Below, one piece after another: positions 1-6,467 of a DNA stretch of 6,611 nt. How positions within the stretch are numbered: the stretch's first letter is position 1; the number at the start of each line of letters is the position of its first letter. The position numbers were made by a program, and so were the translations under genes. The notes beneath the pieces were generated by a model. That model saw only the letters and a list, made by a program, of their open reading frames with translations, was not told the DNA's origin and did not search any database. The stretch comes from Bacillota bacterium (lineage in GTDB: Bacteria > Bacillota > Clostridia > Peptostreptococcales > Acidaminobacteraceae), in assembly GCA_023443345.1 (NCBI GenBank), contig JAEZUZ010000025.1, forward strand, positions 1-6,611. The letters run 5' to 3'.

Positions 1-1
1 A

Positions 2-52
2 CATATGTCTTTCCTTACAACTAAATTTTATAATGTAAAATTTTTATTTCAA
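2..52 (-). promoter_or_regulatory. Possible promoter and start of the next gene at the window edge
   Basis: On the minus strand, TTGAAA (52-47) is followed after 16 bases by TAAAAT (30-25), then AAGGA (16-12) and an ATG at 4-2 with seven bases between them. The order and spacings fit a promoter, Shine-Dalgarno and start codon of a gene lying mostly outside the window, placed after the terminator at 104-142. The AT-rich composition makes chance matches easy, and no coding sequence is visible to confirm it. Confidence 0.3.
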
Positions 53-103
53 ATTTGTTTTGTCACTCTACAATGCCAATTTATATTTAAAAAATAAATT
101 TAT

Positions 104-142
104 AAAATAAAAGAACGACCAGATAATACCTAGTCGTTCTTT
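104..142 (-). terminator. Intrinsic terminator after the membrane-protein gene
   Basis: On the minus strand, AAAGAACGAC (142-133) pairs perfectly over 10 bp with GTCGTTCTTT (119-110) around a 13-base loop, followed by TTATTTTAT-like sequence. It starts 31 bases past the stop codon at 174. Because A-rich sequence flanks the stem on one side and T-rich on the other, weak activity on the plus strand is also conceivable. Confidence 0.8.
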
Positions 143-173
143 ATTACTTTGTGTTTAAATTTTTATAATTCAA

Positions 174-1223
174 TTATTTTTGAATAATTATGTTTTTAAC
201 TTTTTCGCTACCTACATAACCAGCATAACTTGTAAGTGCTAAGCCAATCAATAGACCAATAAATAGAATTATTGAAGCTGTTGAAGCAACATTTGTAGCT
301 GTATTAGCAGCATCCCTTACATCCTCAACTGTCTTTTCTAATTGTACTTTAGCTTCTTCTAAAGCTTTTTGAGCATTTTCGATTTGTACCTTAGCTTCAT
401 CTGTAGCTTTCTTTAATCCATCGTGAATATTATTTACAATTTTATCAGCTTCTTCTTTAGAAAGATCTGAATTATTAGACACTGCATTAGCAATAGCGTC
501 TTTATCTGCTGCATTAGAAAGAATTTCTACTCTTTCTTTTAGCTTATCTCCTAAACTACTGATAATATCTCCAGCATTTTGAGGAGACTTAGCAATATTT
601 TTTCCAGCTTCAACAAGATCATTCTTAGATTCATCTAAAAGTCCTTGGATATATCCTGGTTGTAATTCTTTAACTTCTGTATCTTTTAATACTTTTTCAA
701 TATTTGATTGAAGTTCATCGGTATTAACTTTTTGTATTTGGTCTCCAATTGCATCAAATCCTTTAGAAGCAACATTTCCAGCAGCTTCTGCTGTTCCTGA
801 AATAACATCGCCTGCAACACCAAAAGTTGAACCTACAACCTTACCAATTACACCAACAGCTCCACTTATAGCAGAAGTAATTAGTCCAAACATAATAATC
901 ATTGATAGAGCCCATGTAAGAAATCCATGTAATAGCCCTGTTCTTCTAGCAGAAAGACCTGCAACAAAACCACCTGCAAATAGTGAAAGAAGTAATGCAA
1001 TTACTGTCCATACTATTGTACCTGTACCAACGCCAGCAACCGGATTATCACTATTTGGTGAAAGTAATCCAAAACCTATTGCTGAAGTAATTAATGAAAG
1101 TAACATTAATACTGATAAAAATGTTACAACACCTGCAAAAACTGATCCCCAAGAAAGGTTGTAACCAGCCTCTGTTGAAACAAAATGTTTGCTCCAAAAA
1201 GTAGCACTTTTTTTATTGTTCAT
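174..1223 (-). CDS. Four-helix membrane protein with a long Ala-rich helical domain
   Basis: A 349-residue membrane protein of unknown function. Predicted membrane segments lie at about 26-53, 69-91, 97-127 and 313-336. Basic residues at the N-terminus (NNKK), between segments 2 and 3 (ARRTG) and at the C-terminus (KVKNIIIQK) put both ends and that loop inside, so residues 128-312 should lie outside the membrane. That domain is Ala/Lys/Glu/Asp-rich, has no cysteine and is strongly helical; EAKVQIE (276-282) and EAKVQLE (290-296) repeat at 14 residues, two heptads, suggesting a coiled coil or LEA-like amphipathic helix. The N-terminal part (HFVSTEAGYNLSWGSVFAGVVTFLSVLM, then GFVAGLSARRTGLLHGFLTWA) resembles Bacillota membrane proteins sometimes labelled 'CAP-Gly protein' or YrzE/TIGR04086-like; I recall this from memory and have not tested it. 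GAGAGG five to six bases before the ATG supports the start. It is probably monocistronic, with a terminator downstream. Confidence 0.85.
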   Translation of the reverse strand: MNNKKSATFWSKHFVSTEAGYNLSWGSVFAGVVTFLSVLMLLSLITSAIGFGLLSPNSDNPVAGVGTGTIVWTVIALLLSLFAGGFVAGLSARRTGLLHGFLTWALSMIIMFGLITSAISGAVGVIGKVVGSTFGVAGDVISGTAEAAGNVASKGFDAIGDQIQKVNTDELQSNIEKVLKDTEVKELQPGYIQGLLDESKNDLVEAGKNIAKSPQNAGDIISSLGDKLKERVEILSNAADKDAIANAVSNNSDLSKEEADKIVNNIHDGLKKATDEAKVQIENAQKALEEAKVQLEKTVEDVRDAANTATNVASTASIILFIGLLIGLALTSYAGYVGSEKVKNIIIQK

Positions 1224-1252
1224 AATTTCCTCTCTTTCTCAAAAAAAAAATA

Positions 1253-1339
1253 AGTACTATAAATATATATTAAATATACCCATGATTTAATGTTTATAAC
1301 ATTTATAATCATACGGTAATTATAATACATAATAGTACT
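1253..1339. repeat. Inverted pair of AGTACTAT / ATAGTACT elements
   Basis: AGTACTAT at 1253-1260 and ATAGTACT at 1332-1339 are perfect inverted copies 71 bases apart, and each contains the palindrome AGTACT. The match extends one more base outward on each arm (AAGTACTAT / ATAGTACTT). One copy falls between the -35 and -10 of the probable promoter, the other in the leader, next to a run of ten As (1241-1250; T10 on the coding strand) before the ribosome binding site. They could be operator sites or base of a long-range RNA stem; short repeats in AT-rich DNA may also arise by chance. Confidence 0.4.
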
Positions 1340-1346
1340 TTTTCTA
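1319..1346 (-). promoter_or_regulatory. Probable promoter of the membrane-protein gene
   Basis: On the minus strand, a perfect TATAAT (1324-1319) lies 16 bases after a weak -35 TAGAAA (1346-1341), immediately past the stop codon of the MarR-type gene. Transcription would start near 1312, giving a leader of about 88 nt. The region is very AT-rich, so the -10 alone could be fortuitous. I see no GC-rich terminator for the purB operon in this gap, so read-through into the next gene is also possible. Confidence 0.45.
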
Positions 1347-2174
1347 TTAAATATTTTTTAACTTATCGTAAATATATCTATAGCCATTTTTAAATGGTTC
1401 GTAATCATTGAAATAGAAACCTTCTTTAATAGCAAATCTCTGTCTGATTGTATCACTATCTAATGTTCTAAAGTAGATATTTCCTTTTTTATTGTTATAA
1501 AACCAATTAAGAAATTCATTTAAAATTTGACTATCGTCATTTTCCTGAGACTCACTATTGTGAAGTTCAATATCATCTATAAATATATTATTGTTATCTT
1601 CTTCAAACTCCAAATAGTTAAGGATATAATTTCCTCTCTTTTTGACAAATACTTGACTTGTATCTGAAAACTTGTGTGCTCTTCTAATTTCGATATTTTC
1701 TTTTTCTTTTATAGTTCCTAATTCAAAAGTCTCTTTTTTCTTATAATTTTTAATCTTTGACCAAGAAAGCTCCAATTCTTGAATATATAATTGAACTATT
1801 TTATTTAACTCTTTCTGGTATGTAGGCCTTATTTGAGTAGATAATTTTTCTGATATTTCCTTAAATATCGACTGAATTTCATGGTATACATCTTTGCCCT
1901 TCTGTGTTAAAAATACCTTTACTTTTCTCTTATCCCTACTATCTACCCTTCTTATAATGTAATGATCTTTTTCAAGTCTTTTAAGAGCTTTAGCAACAGT
2001 TGTCTTATCCAATAAGAGATTCTGAGAAATATCTAATTGGTTTGAACCAGAGTTTTCGTATAAATAAAGAATATATATATACTGCCCTCTACTCATGTCA
2101 ACATCACTTATTTTATTTTCAAAAATTGTATCAATTGTCCTTGATAATTTTTGCACATTTAATATCGTATTCAT
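1347..2174 (-). CDS. MarR-family regulator fused to a GNAT-like C-terminal domain
   Basis: The 275-residue protein has two parts. Residues 1-140 form a MarR-type winged helix: an N-terminal dimer helix, SRGQYIYILYLYENSGSNQLDIS (28-50), a recognition helix in DKTTVAKALKRLEKD (56-70), and a wing with the MarR-typical DxRDKR (78-83) and LTQKGK (89-94). MarR proteins are homodimeric repressors or activators, often responsive to small ligands. After a Lys-rich linker, residues 155-275 look like a GNAT fold: paired strands (NYILNYLEF, NIFIDDIELH), a helix (SQILNEFLNWFYN), a strand (NIYFRTL), then RQRFAIKEGFYFNDYE, resembling the family's last helix and strand. The acetyl-CoA-binding Q/RxxGxG/A motif expected after the strand around 197-205 is absent; NSESQENDDS stands there. 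MarR-GNAT fusions are known in bacteria; this one may sense a ligand rather than catalyse. MarR assignment is confident, GNAT moderate. It is cotranscribed with purB; its targets are unknown. Confidence 0.85.
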   Translation of the reverse strand: MNTILNVQKLSRTIDTIFENKISDVDMSRGQYIYILYLYENSGSNQLDISQNLLLDKTTVAKALKRLEKDHYIIRRVDSRDKRKVKVFLTQKGKDVYHEIQSIFKEISEKLSTQIRPTYQKELNKIVQLYIQELELSWSKIKNYKKKETFELGTIKEKENIEIRRAHKFSDTSQVFVKKRGNYILNYLEFEEDNNNIFIDDIELHNSESQENDDSQILNEFLNWFYNNKKGNIYFRTLDSDTIRQRFAIKEGFYFNDYEPFKNGYRYIYDKLKNI

Positions 2175-2177
2175 AAT

Positions 2178-2182
2178 TCCTC
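2178..2182 (-). promoter_or_regulatory. Ribosome binding site of the MarR-type gene across the purB stop
   Basis: GAGGA on the minus strand starts within the purB TGA codon (TGAGGA) and lies four bases before the ATG of the regulator. The arrangement predicts translational coupling of the two genes. Confidence 0.7.
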
Positions 2183-3599
2183 AAATATCTATTCTAACTT
2201 TAATATCATTAAAGCCATCTAATTCTTTGTCAATATAGTCTTCTATAAATTCATCGACTTGTTCAACACATCTTCCTATATAAAGCTTAGGATTTAGCAA
2301 TTCCTTTATTTCTTTGGCATCTATATGTATAGTATCATCTTCAACCAATCTATCTATAAAGTCATTATCTTGACCTAAATCTAATTTCTGTTGAGCTTTA
2401 ATTGAATGAATTCTAATTTTTTCATGAAGTTCTTGTCGGTCTCCTCCGTTTTTTACTCCCTGCATTATTAAGTGTTCAGTAATCATAAATGGAAGATACT
2501 TATTTAAATTTCTCTCTATATTTTTAGTAAATACTCCAACTCCATCTAAAATATCCTTTAAAGTGATTAATATTGAGTCTGCTGTTAAAAAAGCTTCACT
2601 AATTGTCAATCTTCTATTTGCACTATCATCTAAACTTCTCTCAAGCCACTGAGTTGAACTTACTAATGCAGTATTAAAAGATAGGCTCATTAAAAATTTA
2701 CTCAGAGAAGAAACTCTCTCAGACCTCATCGGATTTCTTTTATATGCCATTGCAGAAGAACCAACTTGATTCTCTGAGAAATGTTCCTGCAATTCCTTTA
2801 GATGTTGAAGTAATCTTAAATCATTTGTTATTTTGTGAGAGGTCTCTCCGATGTGCTTTAATGTATCAACTATTTTTGAATCCTGTTTTCTAGTATAAGT
2901 TTGACCTGAAACTGGAATATTATTTTTAAATTTAAATTTTTTAGAAATTATCTCATCGAGCTTTTTTGCATTTTCTTTTGATCCTAGTAAGTTTACATAT
3001 GAATCTTGCGTTCCTGTTGTGCCCTTAGCTCCTCTAAAATATAAATTCTCTACTAAATCTTTTAAATCAATTAAATCAAGATATAAGTCAAAAGCCCATA
3101 AACTTGCTCTTTTTCCAACTGTAGTTACTTGAGCTGGTTGAAAATGAGTGTATGATAAAGTAGGTAAATCTTTATACTTTTTCATAAACTCTCTCAAAGT
3201 ATAAAGTATTGATTTTACTCTATAAATAATTAAATTTAGAGCTTCTCTATATATAATTAAATCTGAATTATCTGTTACAAAACAACTAGTAGCACCTAAA
3301 TGTATGACTCCTCTGGCTTCTTCTACGCAATCAGCAAAAGTGTGAATGTGAGCCATTACATCATGCTTTAATTTTTTTTCATAATTGTTAGCTAATTCAA
3401 AATCAATATTTCTTATATTTTCTCTCATCTTTTGAATTACTAAATCATCTACTTCTAATCCTAACTCTTTTTCAGCAGACAATAATTCTGTCCAAAGTTC
3501 TCTCCAAATAGAATGGCGATTTTCAAGAGAAAAAATCTTAAGCATTTCCTTAGAAGCATATCTAGTTTTAAGTGGTGAATCATATATAGATGTATCCAA
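2181..3599 (-). CDS. purB: Adenylosuccinate lyase, human-like clade
   Basis: PurB is a cytoplasmic homotetramer of the fumarase/aspartase superfamily. It releases fumarate from adenylosuccinate to give AMP, and from SAICAR in de novo purine synthesis. From the TTG at 3599 the protein has 472 residues (476 from a TTG 12 bases upstream); positions here use the longer frame. The start SIYDSPLKTRYASKEM is typical of the family. HDVMAHIHTF (83-92) and the THFQPAQ motif (H156, the expected general acid) line the active site, as do GATS (106-109) and the flexible signature loop GSSAMAYKRNPMRSE (284-298) with the catalytic serine. In the signature, Ala289 replaces the usual Pro. These motifs resemble human ADSL more than B. 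subtilis PurB. It is not beside other purine genes; it heads an operon with a MarR-type regulator whose start follows six bases after its TGA. A related lyase specificity is possible but less likely. Confidence 0.93.
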   Translation of the reverse strand: MDTSIYDSPLKTRYASKEMLKIFSLENRHSIWRELWTELLSAEKELGLEVDDLVIQKMRENIRNIDFELANNYEKKLKHDVMAHIHTFADCVEEARGVIHLGATSCFVTDNSDLIIYREALNLIIYRVKSILYTLREFMKKYKDLPTLSYTHFQPAQVTTVGKRASLWAFDLYLDLIDLKDLVENLYFRGAKGTTGTQDSYVNLLGSKENAKKLDEIISKKFKFKNNIPVSGQTYTRKQDSKIVDTLKHIGETSHKITNDLRLLQHLKELQEHFSENQVGSSAMAYKRNPMRSERVSSLSKFLMSLSFNTALVSSTQWLERSLDDSANRRLTISEAFLTADSILITLKDILDGVGVFTKNIERNLNKYLPFMITEHLIMQGVKNGGDRQELHEKIRIHSIKAQQKLDLGQDNDFIDRLVEDDTIHIDAKEIKELLNPKLYIGRCVEQVDEFIEDYIDKELDGFNDIKVRIDI

Positions 3600-3603
3600 G
3601 CTG

Positions 3604-3609
3604 ACCTCC
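3604..3609 (-). promoter_or_regulatory. Ribosome binding site that decides the purB start
   Basis: GGAGGT on the minus strand lies four bases before a TTG at 3599-3597. A more upstream in-frame TTG (3611-3609) overlaps this Shine-Dalgarno sequence and lies at or before the predicted transcription start, so it cannot readily be the initiator. Confidence 0.7.
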
Positions 3610-3615
3610 AAGGTA

Positions 3616-3644
3616 ATTATATATTAAATTTGTAGACATTTCAA
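3616..3644 (-). promoter_or_regulatory. Sigma-A promoter of the purB-marR operon
   Basis: On the minus strand, TTGAAA (3644-3639) and TATAAT (3621-3616) are separated by exactly 17 bases, one mismatch from consensus. Transcription should start near 3609, leaving a leader of only about 10 nt. There is no room for a riboswitch, and I see no obvious purine-regulator box, so the operon is probably expressed constitutively or controlled at the promoter itself. Confidence 0.78.
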
Positions 3645-3646
3645 TT

Positions 3647-3675
3647 AAAAAAAGTCTGAGACATTGCTCAGACTT
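3647..3675 (-). terminator. Intrinsic terminator of rny
   Basis: On the minus strand, AAGTCTGAG (3675-3667) pairs with CTCAGACTT (3660-3652) across a six-base CAATGT loop, followed by a T run to 3647. It begins three bases after the rny stop codon. Its T-tract ends two bases before the purB -35 element, so the junction is very compact. Confidence 0.92.
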
Positions 3676-3678
3676 GAT

Positions 3679-5247
3679 TTATTTAGCATATGATATTGCT
3701 CTTGACTCCCTTATCAAATTAACTTTAACTTGTCCAGGATATTCAAGTTCATCTTGTATTTGTTTGCTAATCTGTCTAGATAGAAGTACCATTTCATCAT
3801 CTGAAATTTTATCTGGATAAACTATAATTCTAAGTTCTCTACCTGCTTGAATAGCAAATGATTTTTCAACCCCTTCATAAGAGTTTGCTATATTTTCTAG
3901 ACCCTGTAATCTCTTTATATAGTTATCTAGTGATTCTCTTCTTGCACCAGGTCTTGCAGCACTTATAGCATCTGCTGCTGTTACAATTATTGCTTCTATG
4001 GTTCTAGGTTCATAATCACCGTGGTGTGTACTCATTGCATGTATTACATCTGCATGCTCTCCATACTTCTTAAGTAATGCCATACCTAATTCTACGTGAG
4101 TTCCTTCAACAGTCTGATCTACTGCCTTACCTATATCATGGAATAAAGCAGCTCTTTTAGCTAGCTTACTATTTATTCCTAATTCCTCTGCAAGCATTCC
4201 TGCAATCTTTGAAACCTCAATTGAGTGTTTCAACATATTTTGTCCATAACTCGTTCTAAATTGTAATCTACCAAGTAACTTCACAAGTTCTGGATGAACT
4301 CTACTGATTTCTAATTCAAATAGAGCATTCTTACCTTCTTCTTTAATCTTTTGTTCTACTTCATCCTTTGCCTTAGCATACATTTCTTCAATGTGAGATG
4401 GATGAATTCTACCATCAGAAATAAGTTTTTCAAGTGCAACTCTTGCAATCTCTCTTCTTACTGAATCAAAACATGAAATAATAACTGCTTCAGGAGTATC
4501 ATCTATTATTAAATCAACCCCACTAACATGTTCAAAGGCTCTGATATTTCTACCTTCTCTACCAATTATTCTACCTTTCATGTCATCATTTGGAAGTTCA
4601 ACGACTGAAACTGTATTATCTGCTACAAATTCTGAAGCAATACTATTTATAGTATTTGCAAGAATCTTTTGTGCATATTTCTTAGCATTTTCATCTATTT
4701 CTTCTTCCATTTCTCTTATTCTTATGACTTTTTCCCTAGCAAGATCCTTATCTACAATTTGAAGTAGTTCCTGCTTAGCTTCATCTTTTGATAGGAATGA
4801 AATTCTCTCAAGCTCTTGAAGTTTCTTCCCTTCATATTCATCAAGCTTTTCTTTTTGTACTTCTAATTGTTTCTTAAGATTGTTTGCTTCACTTGTCTTC
4901 TTATCTATTTCTTTCTGTCTTGCTTCTAATGACTCCTCTTTCTTTTGATTGCGTCTTTCAAAACGTTGTAATTCACTTCTTCTTTCACGTGTCTCTTTAT
5001 CAAGTGACGTCCTAAGTGCATGAATTTCTTCTTTAGCCTCAAAAAGTGCTTCTTTTTTTAATTCATCTGCCTTTCTAATTGCATCTGAAATAATATCTTC
5101 TGCTTTTATTTGTGCTGTCTTAATTTTTTTCTTTTTTATGTGCTGACGTATTAAATATACAATCACCACGATTAATAACGCGAACAAGAGAAAGTTTGGT
5201 ATATGGTTGTAGTCTAGAACAAATAGATCTTTAAATCCATATATCAT
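3679..5247 (-). CDS. rny: Ribonuclease Y (membrane-anchored endoribonuclease)
   Basis: RNase Y initiates mRNA decay by endonucleolytic cleavage at the inner face of the membrane and acts with the degradosome-like network of Gram-positive bacteria. The protein has 522 residues, close to the 520 of B. subtilis. One membrane helix lies at about 18-33, followed by a basic stretch (KKKK). A long, highly charged coiled coil runs from about 40 to 200. The KH RNA-binding domain (about 210-275) has GRIIGREGRNIR at 225-236. The HD phosphohydrolase domain (about 335-430) has His341, the HD pair H370-D371 in FHDIGK, and D426 in TAADAISAARPGAR. The C-terminal region (YEGVEKSFAIQAGRE to AISYAK) matches the family closely. 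The start is fixed by GGGAGGT at a four-base spacing. Compared with many RNase Ys there are somewhat more residues (about 17) before the membrane helix. It is transcribed alone, with its own promoter and terminator. Confidence 0.97.
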   Translation of the reverse strand: MIYGFKDLFVLDYNHIPNFLLFALLIVVIVYLIRQHIKKKKIKTAQIKAEDIISDAIRKADELKKEALFEAKEEIHALRTSLDKETRERRSELQRFERRNQKKEESLEARQKEIDKKTSEANNLKKQLEVQKEKLDEYEGKKLQELERISFLSKDEAKQELLQIVDKDLAREKVIRIREMEEEIDENAKKYAQKILANTINSIASEFVADNTVSVVELPNDDMKGRIIGREGRNIRAFEHVSGVDLIIDDTPEAVIISCFDSVRREIARVALEKLISDGRIHPSHIEEMYAKAKDEVEQKIKEEGKNALFELEISRVHPELVKLLGRLQFRTSYGQNMLKHSIEVSKIAGMLAEELGINSKLAKRAALFHDIGKAVDQTVEGTHVELGMALLKKYGEHADVIHAMSTHHGDYEPRTIEAIIVTAADAISAARPGARRESLDNYIKRLQGLENIANSYEGVEKSFAIQAGRELRIIVYPDKISDDEMVLLSRQISKQIQDELEYPGQVKVNLIRESRAISYAK

Positions 5248-5276
5248 TTTTACCTCCCGTGATTTATAACATTACA

Positions 5277-5306
5277 ATTATAACACATCTATTTAGTATT
5301 CTTCAA
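5277..5306 (-). promoter_or_regulatory. Sigma-A promoter of rny, extended -10 type
   Basis: On the minus strand, -35 TTGAAG (5306-5301) is followed after 18 bases by -10 TATAAT (5282-5277). The -10 is preceded by TGT, giving an extended -10. Predicted transcription starts near 5270, leaving a leader of about 23 bases with GGGAGGT (5258-5252) four bases before the rny ATG. Confidence 0.75.
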
Positions 5307-5365
5307 TTGTAAAAATATAAAAAAGCTAATTCTAATAATTGAAAAATTATAATGAAAGTTCAACT

Positions 5366-5392
5366 AAAAAAAGCAAGCTTTTATGCTTGCTT
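5366..5392 (-). terminator. Intrinsic terminator of recA, overlapping the stop codon
   Basis: Read on the minus strand, AAGCAAGC (5392-5385) pairs perfectly with GCTTGCTT (5378-5371) around a six-base ATAAAA loop, followed by a run of Ts. The stem begins at the second base of the recA TAA. It separates the cinA-recA unit from rny. Confidence 0.9.
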
Positions 5393-6467
5393 ATTCTCTC
5401 TCTTTTTCATCCATTTCTGCAGGAGTGCTTTCCCTATTGATATTGTAATGAGCTAGCCCCTTTTTTTCAATTTCTAAAGCTAACTCTGGATTATCTTCAA
5501 GATAAGTCTTTACACTATCAATTCCCTGTCCAAATTTGATATCTTCATAAGAATACCAAGATCCGCCTTTATGGATAACATCTGCCTTAACAGCTACATC
5601 AAGTAGTGAGGTAAGTCTAGATATTCCCTTGCCATATAGAATTTCGAATTCTGCTGTTCTAAATGGAGGTGCAACCTTATTCTTTACTATTCTTACTTCT
5701 GTCCTATTTCCTATTGATTGATCTTTTTGTCTAATCTGTTCCCTTCTCTTTACTTCCATTCTAACTGAAGAATAGAATTTAAGAGCATTACCACCTGTAG
5801 TTGTCTCAGGAGAGCCCATCATAAAACCTGTAGGTGATATTTTCATACGCAACTGATTTATAAAAACTACACATGTATTACTCTTATTAACTCCTGATGT
5901 AAGCTTTCTAAGTGCCTGGCTCATAAGTCTTGCATGAAGCCCTACATGTGAATCTCCTATATCTCCATCAAATTCTGCCTTTGGAACAAGTGCTGCAACA
6001 GAGTCAACAACTATTATATCTACCGCATTACTTCTAACTAATGCTTCAACAATGTCTAATGCCTGATCTCCTGTATCTGGTTGAGATAAAATCAACTCAT
6101 CAGTATTAACTCCTATACTTCTTGCATAGACAGGATCAAGTGCATGCTCTGCATCAATAAAAGCCGCAATACCATTTTTCTGTGCCTCTGCAATCATGTG
6201 TAATGCTACAGTAGTTTTACCTGATGATTCATTTCCATAAATTTCTACAATTCTTCCTCTTGGAACTCCTCCAATACCTAAAGCAATATCTAATGAAATT
6301 GCTCCTGTTGAGATTGCTTTTACATCAAGAGCAGGACTATCTCCAAGCTTCATAATAGAGCCCTTGCCATATCTTGATACAATTCTATCCATCGCAGTCT
6401 CAAGAGCTAATTCCTTATCCTTATTATCATTAACCTCTACAGTTTTTGATTTTTTCTTTTCTGCCAT
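5391..6467 (-). CDS. recA: RecA recombinase
   Basis: RecA is the ATP-dependent recombinase that forms filaments on single-stranded DNA, drives homologous pairing and strand exchange, and stimulates LexA self-cleavage. The protein has 358 residues, slightly longer than the usual ~350. Residues 1-20 are a Lys/Glu-rich N-terminal extension before the conserved RYGKGSIMKLGD segment (33-44). Walker A is GNESSGKTT (78-86), with Asn79 where most RecAs have Pro. The catalytic Glu is E107 in FIDAEHALDP. Walker B is IIVVDS (151-156). Loop L1 is around 164-175 and the allosteric Gln is Q205 in INQLR. Loop L2 ends in PETTTGGNALKFY (220-232) but carries three extra residues (Ser-Pro-Thr, 211-213) compared with the E. 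coli-type loop. The C-terminal tail is charged and acidic. The start is supported by AGGAG at a 6-base spacing. It follows a cinA-like gene with a one-base overlap and ends in its own terminator. Confidence 0.98.
   Translation of the reverse strand: MAEKKKSKTVEVNDNKDKELALETAMDRIVSRYGKGSIMKLGDSPALDVKAISTGAISLDIALGIGGVPRGRIVEIYGNESSGKTTVALHMIAEAQKNGIAAFIDAEHALDPVYARSIGVNTDELILSQPDTGDQALDIVEALVRSNAVDIIVVDSVAALVPKAEFDGDIGDSHVGLHARLMSQALRKLTSGVNKSNTCVVFINQLRMKISPTGFMMGSPETTTGGNALKFYSSVRMEVKRREQIRQKDQSIGNRTEVRIVKNKVAPPFRTAEFEILYGKGISRLTSLLDVAVKADVIHKGGSWYSYEDIKFGQGIDSVKTYLEDNPELALEIEKKGLAHYNINRESTPAEMDEKERE

Noticed and set aside
2..97. Short plus-strand open frame from the left edge to TAA, just before the 104-142 hairpin
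   Set aside because: About 31 codons of low-complexity, AT-rich sequence without recognisable protein features. A gene tail using the hairpin as a shared terminator is conceivable, but the minus-strand reading of the hairpin explains it.
1253..1339. The AGTACT inverted pair as a transposon or MITE terminal repeat
   Set aside because: The arms are only 9 bases, no flanking target duplication is visible, and one arm sits within a plausible promoter.
3609..3611. TTG at 3611 as the purB start
   Set aside because: It overlaps the GGAGGT ribosome binding site and falls at or before the predicted transcription start; the TTG at 3599 has the correct spacing.
4580..4762. A 60-codon plus-strand open frame
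   Set aside because: It lies entirely inside rny on the opposite strand, where the protein match to RNase Y is continuous through the KH region. It shows no ribosome binding site and no recognisable product.
5346..5351. A second TATAAT upstream of rny
   Set aside because: The only nearby -35-like sequence (TTGAAC, 5363-5358) is six bases away, too close, and the correct -35 distance falls in the recA terminator T-tract. The promoter at 5277-5306 is far better.
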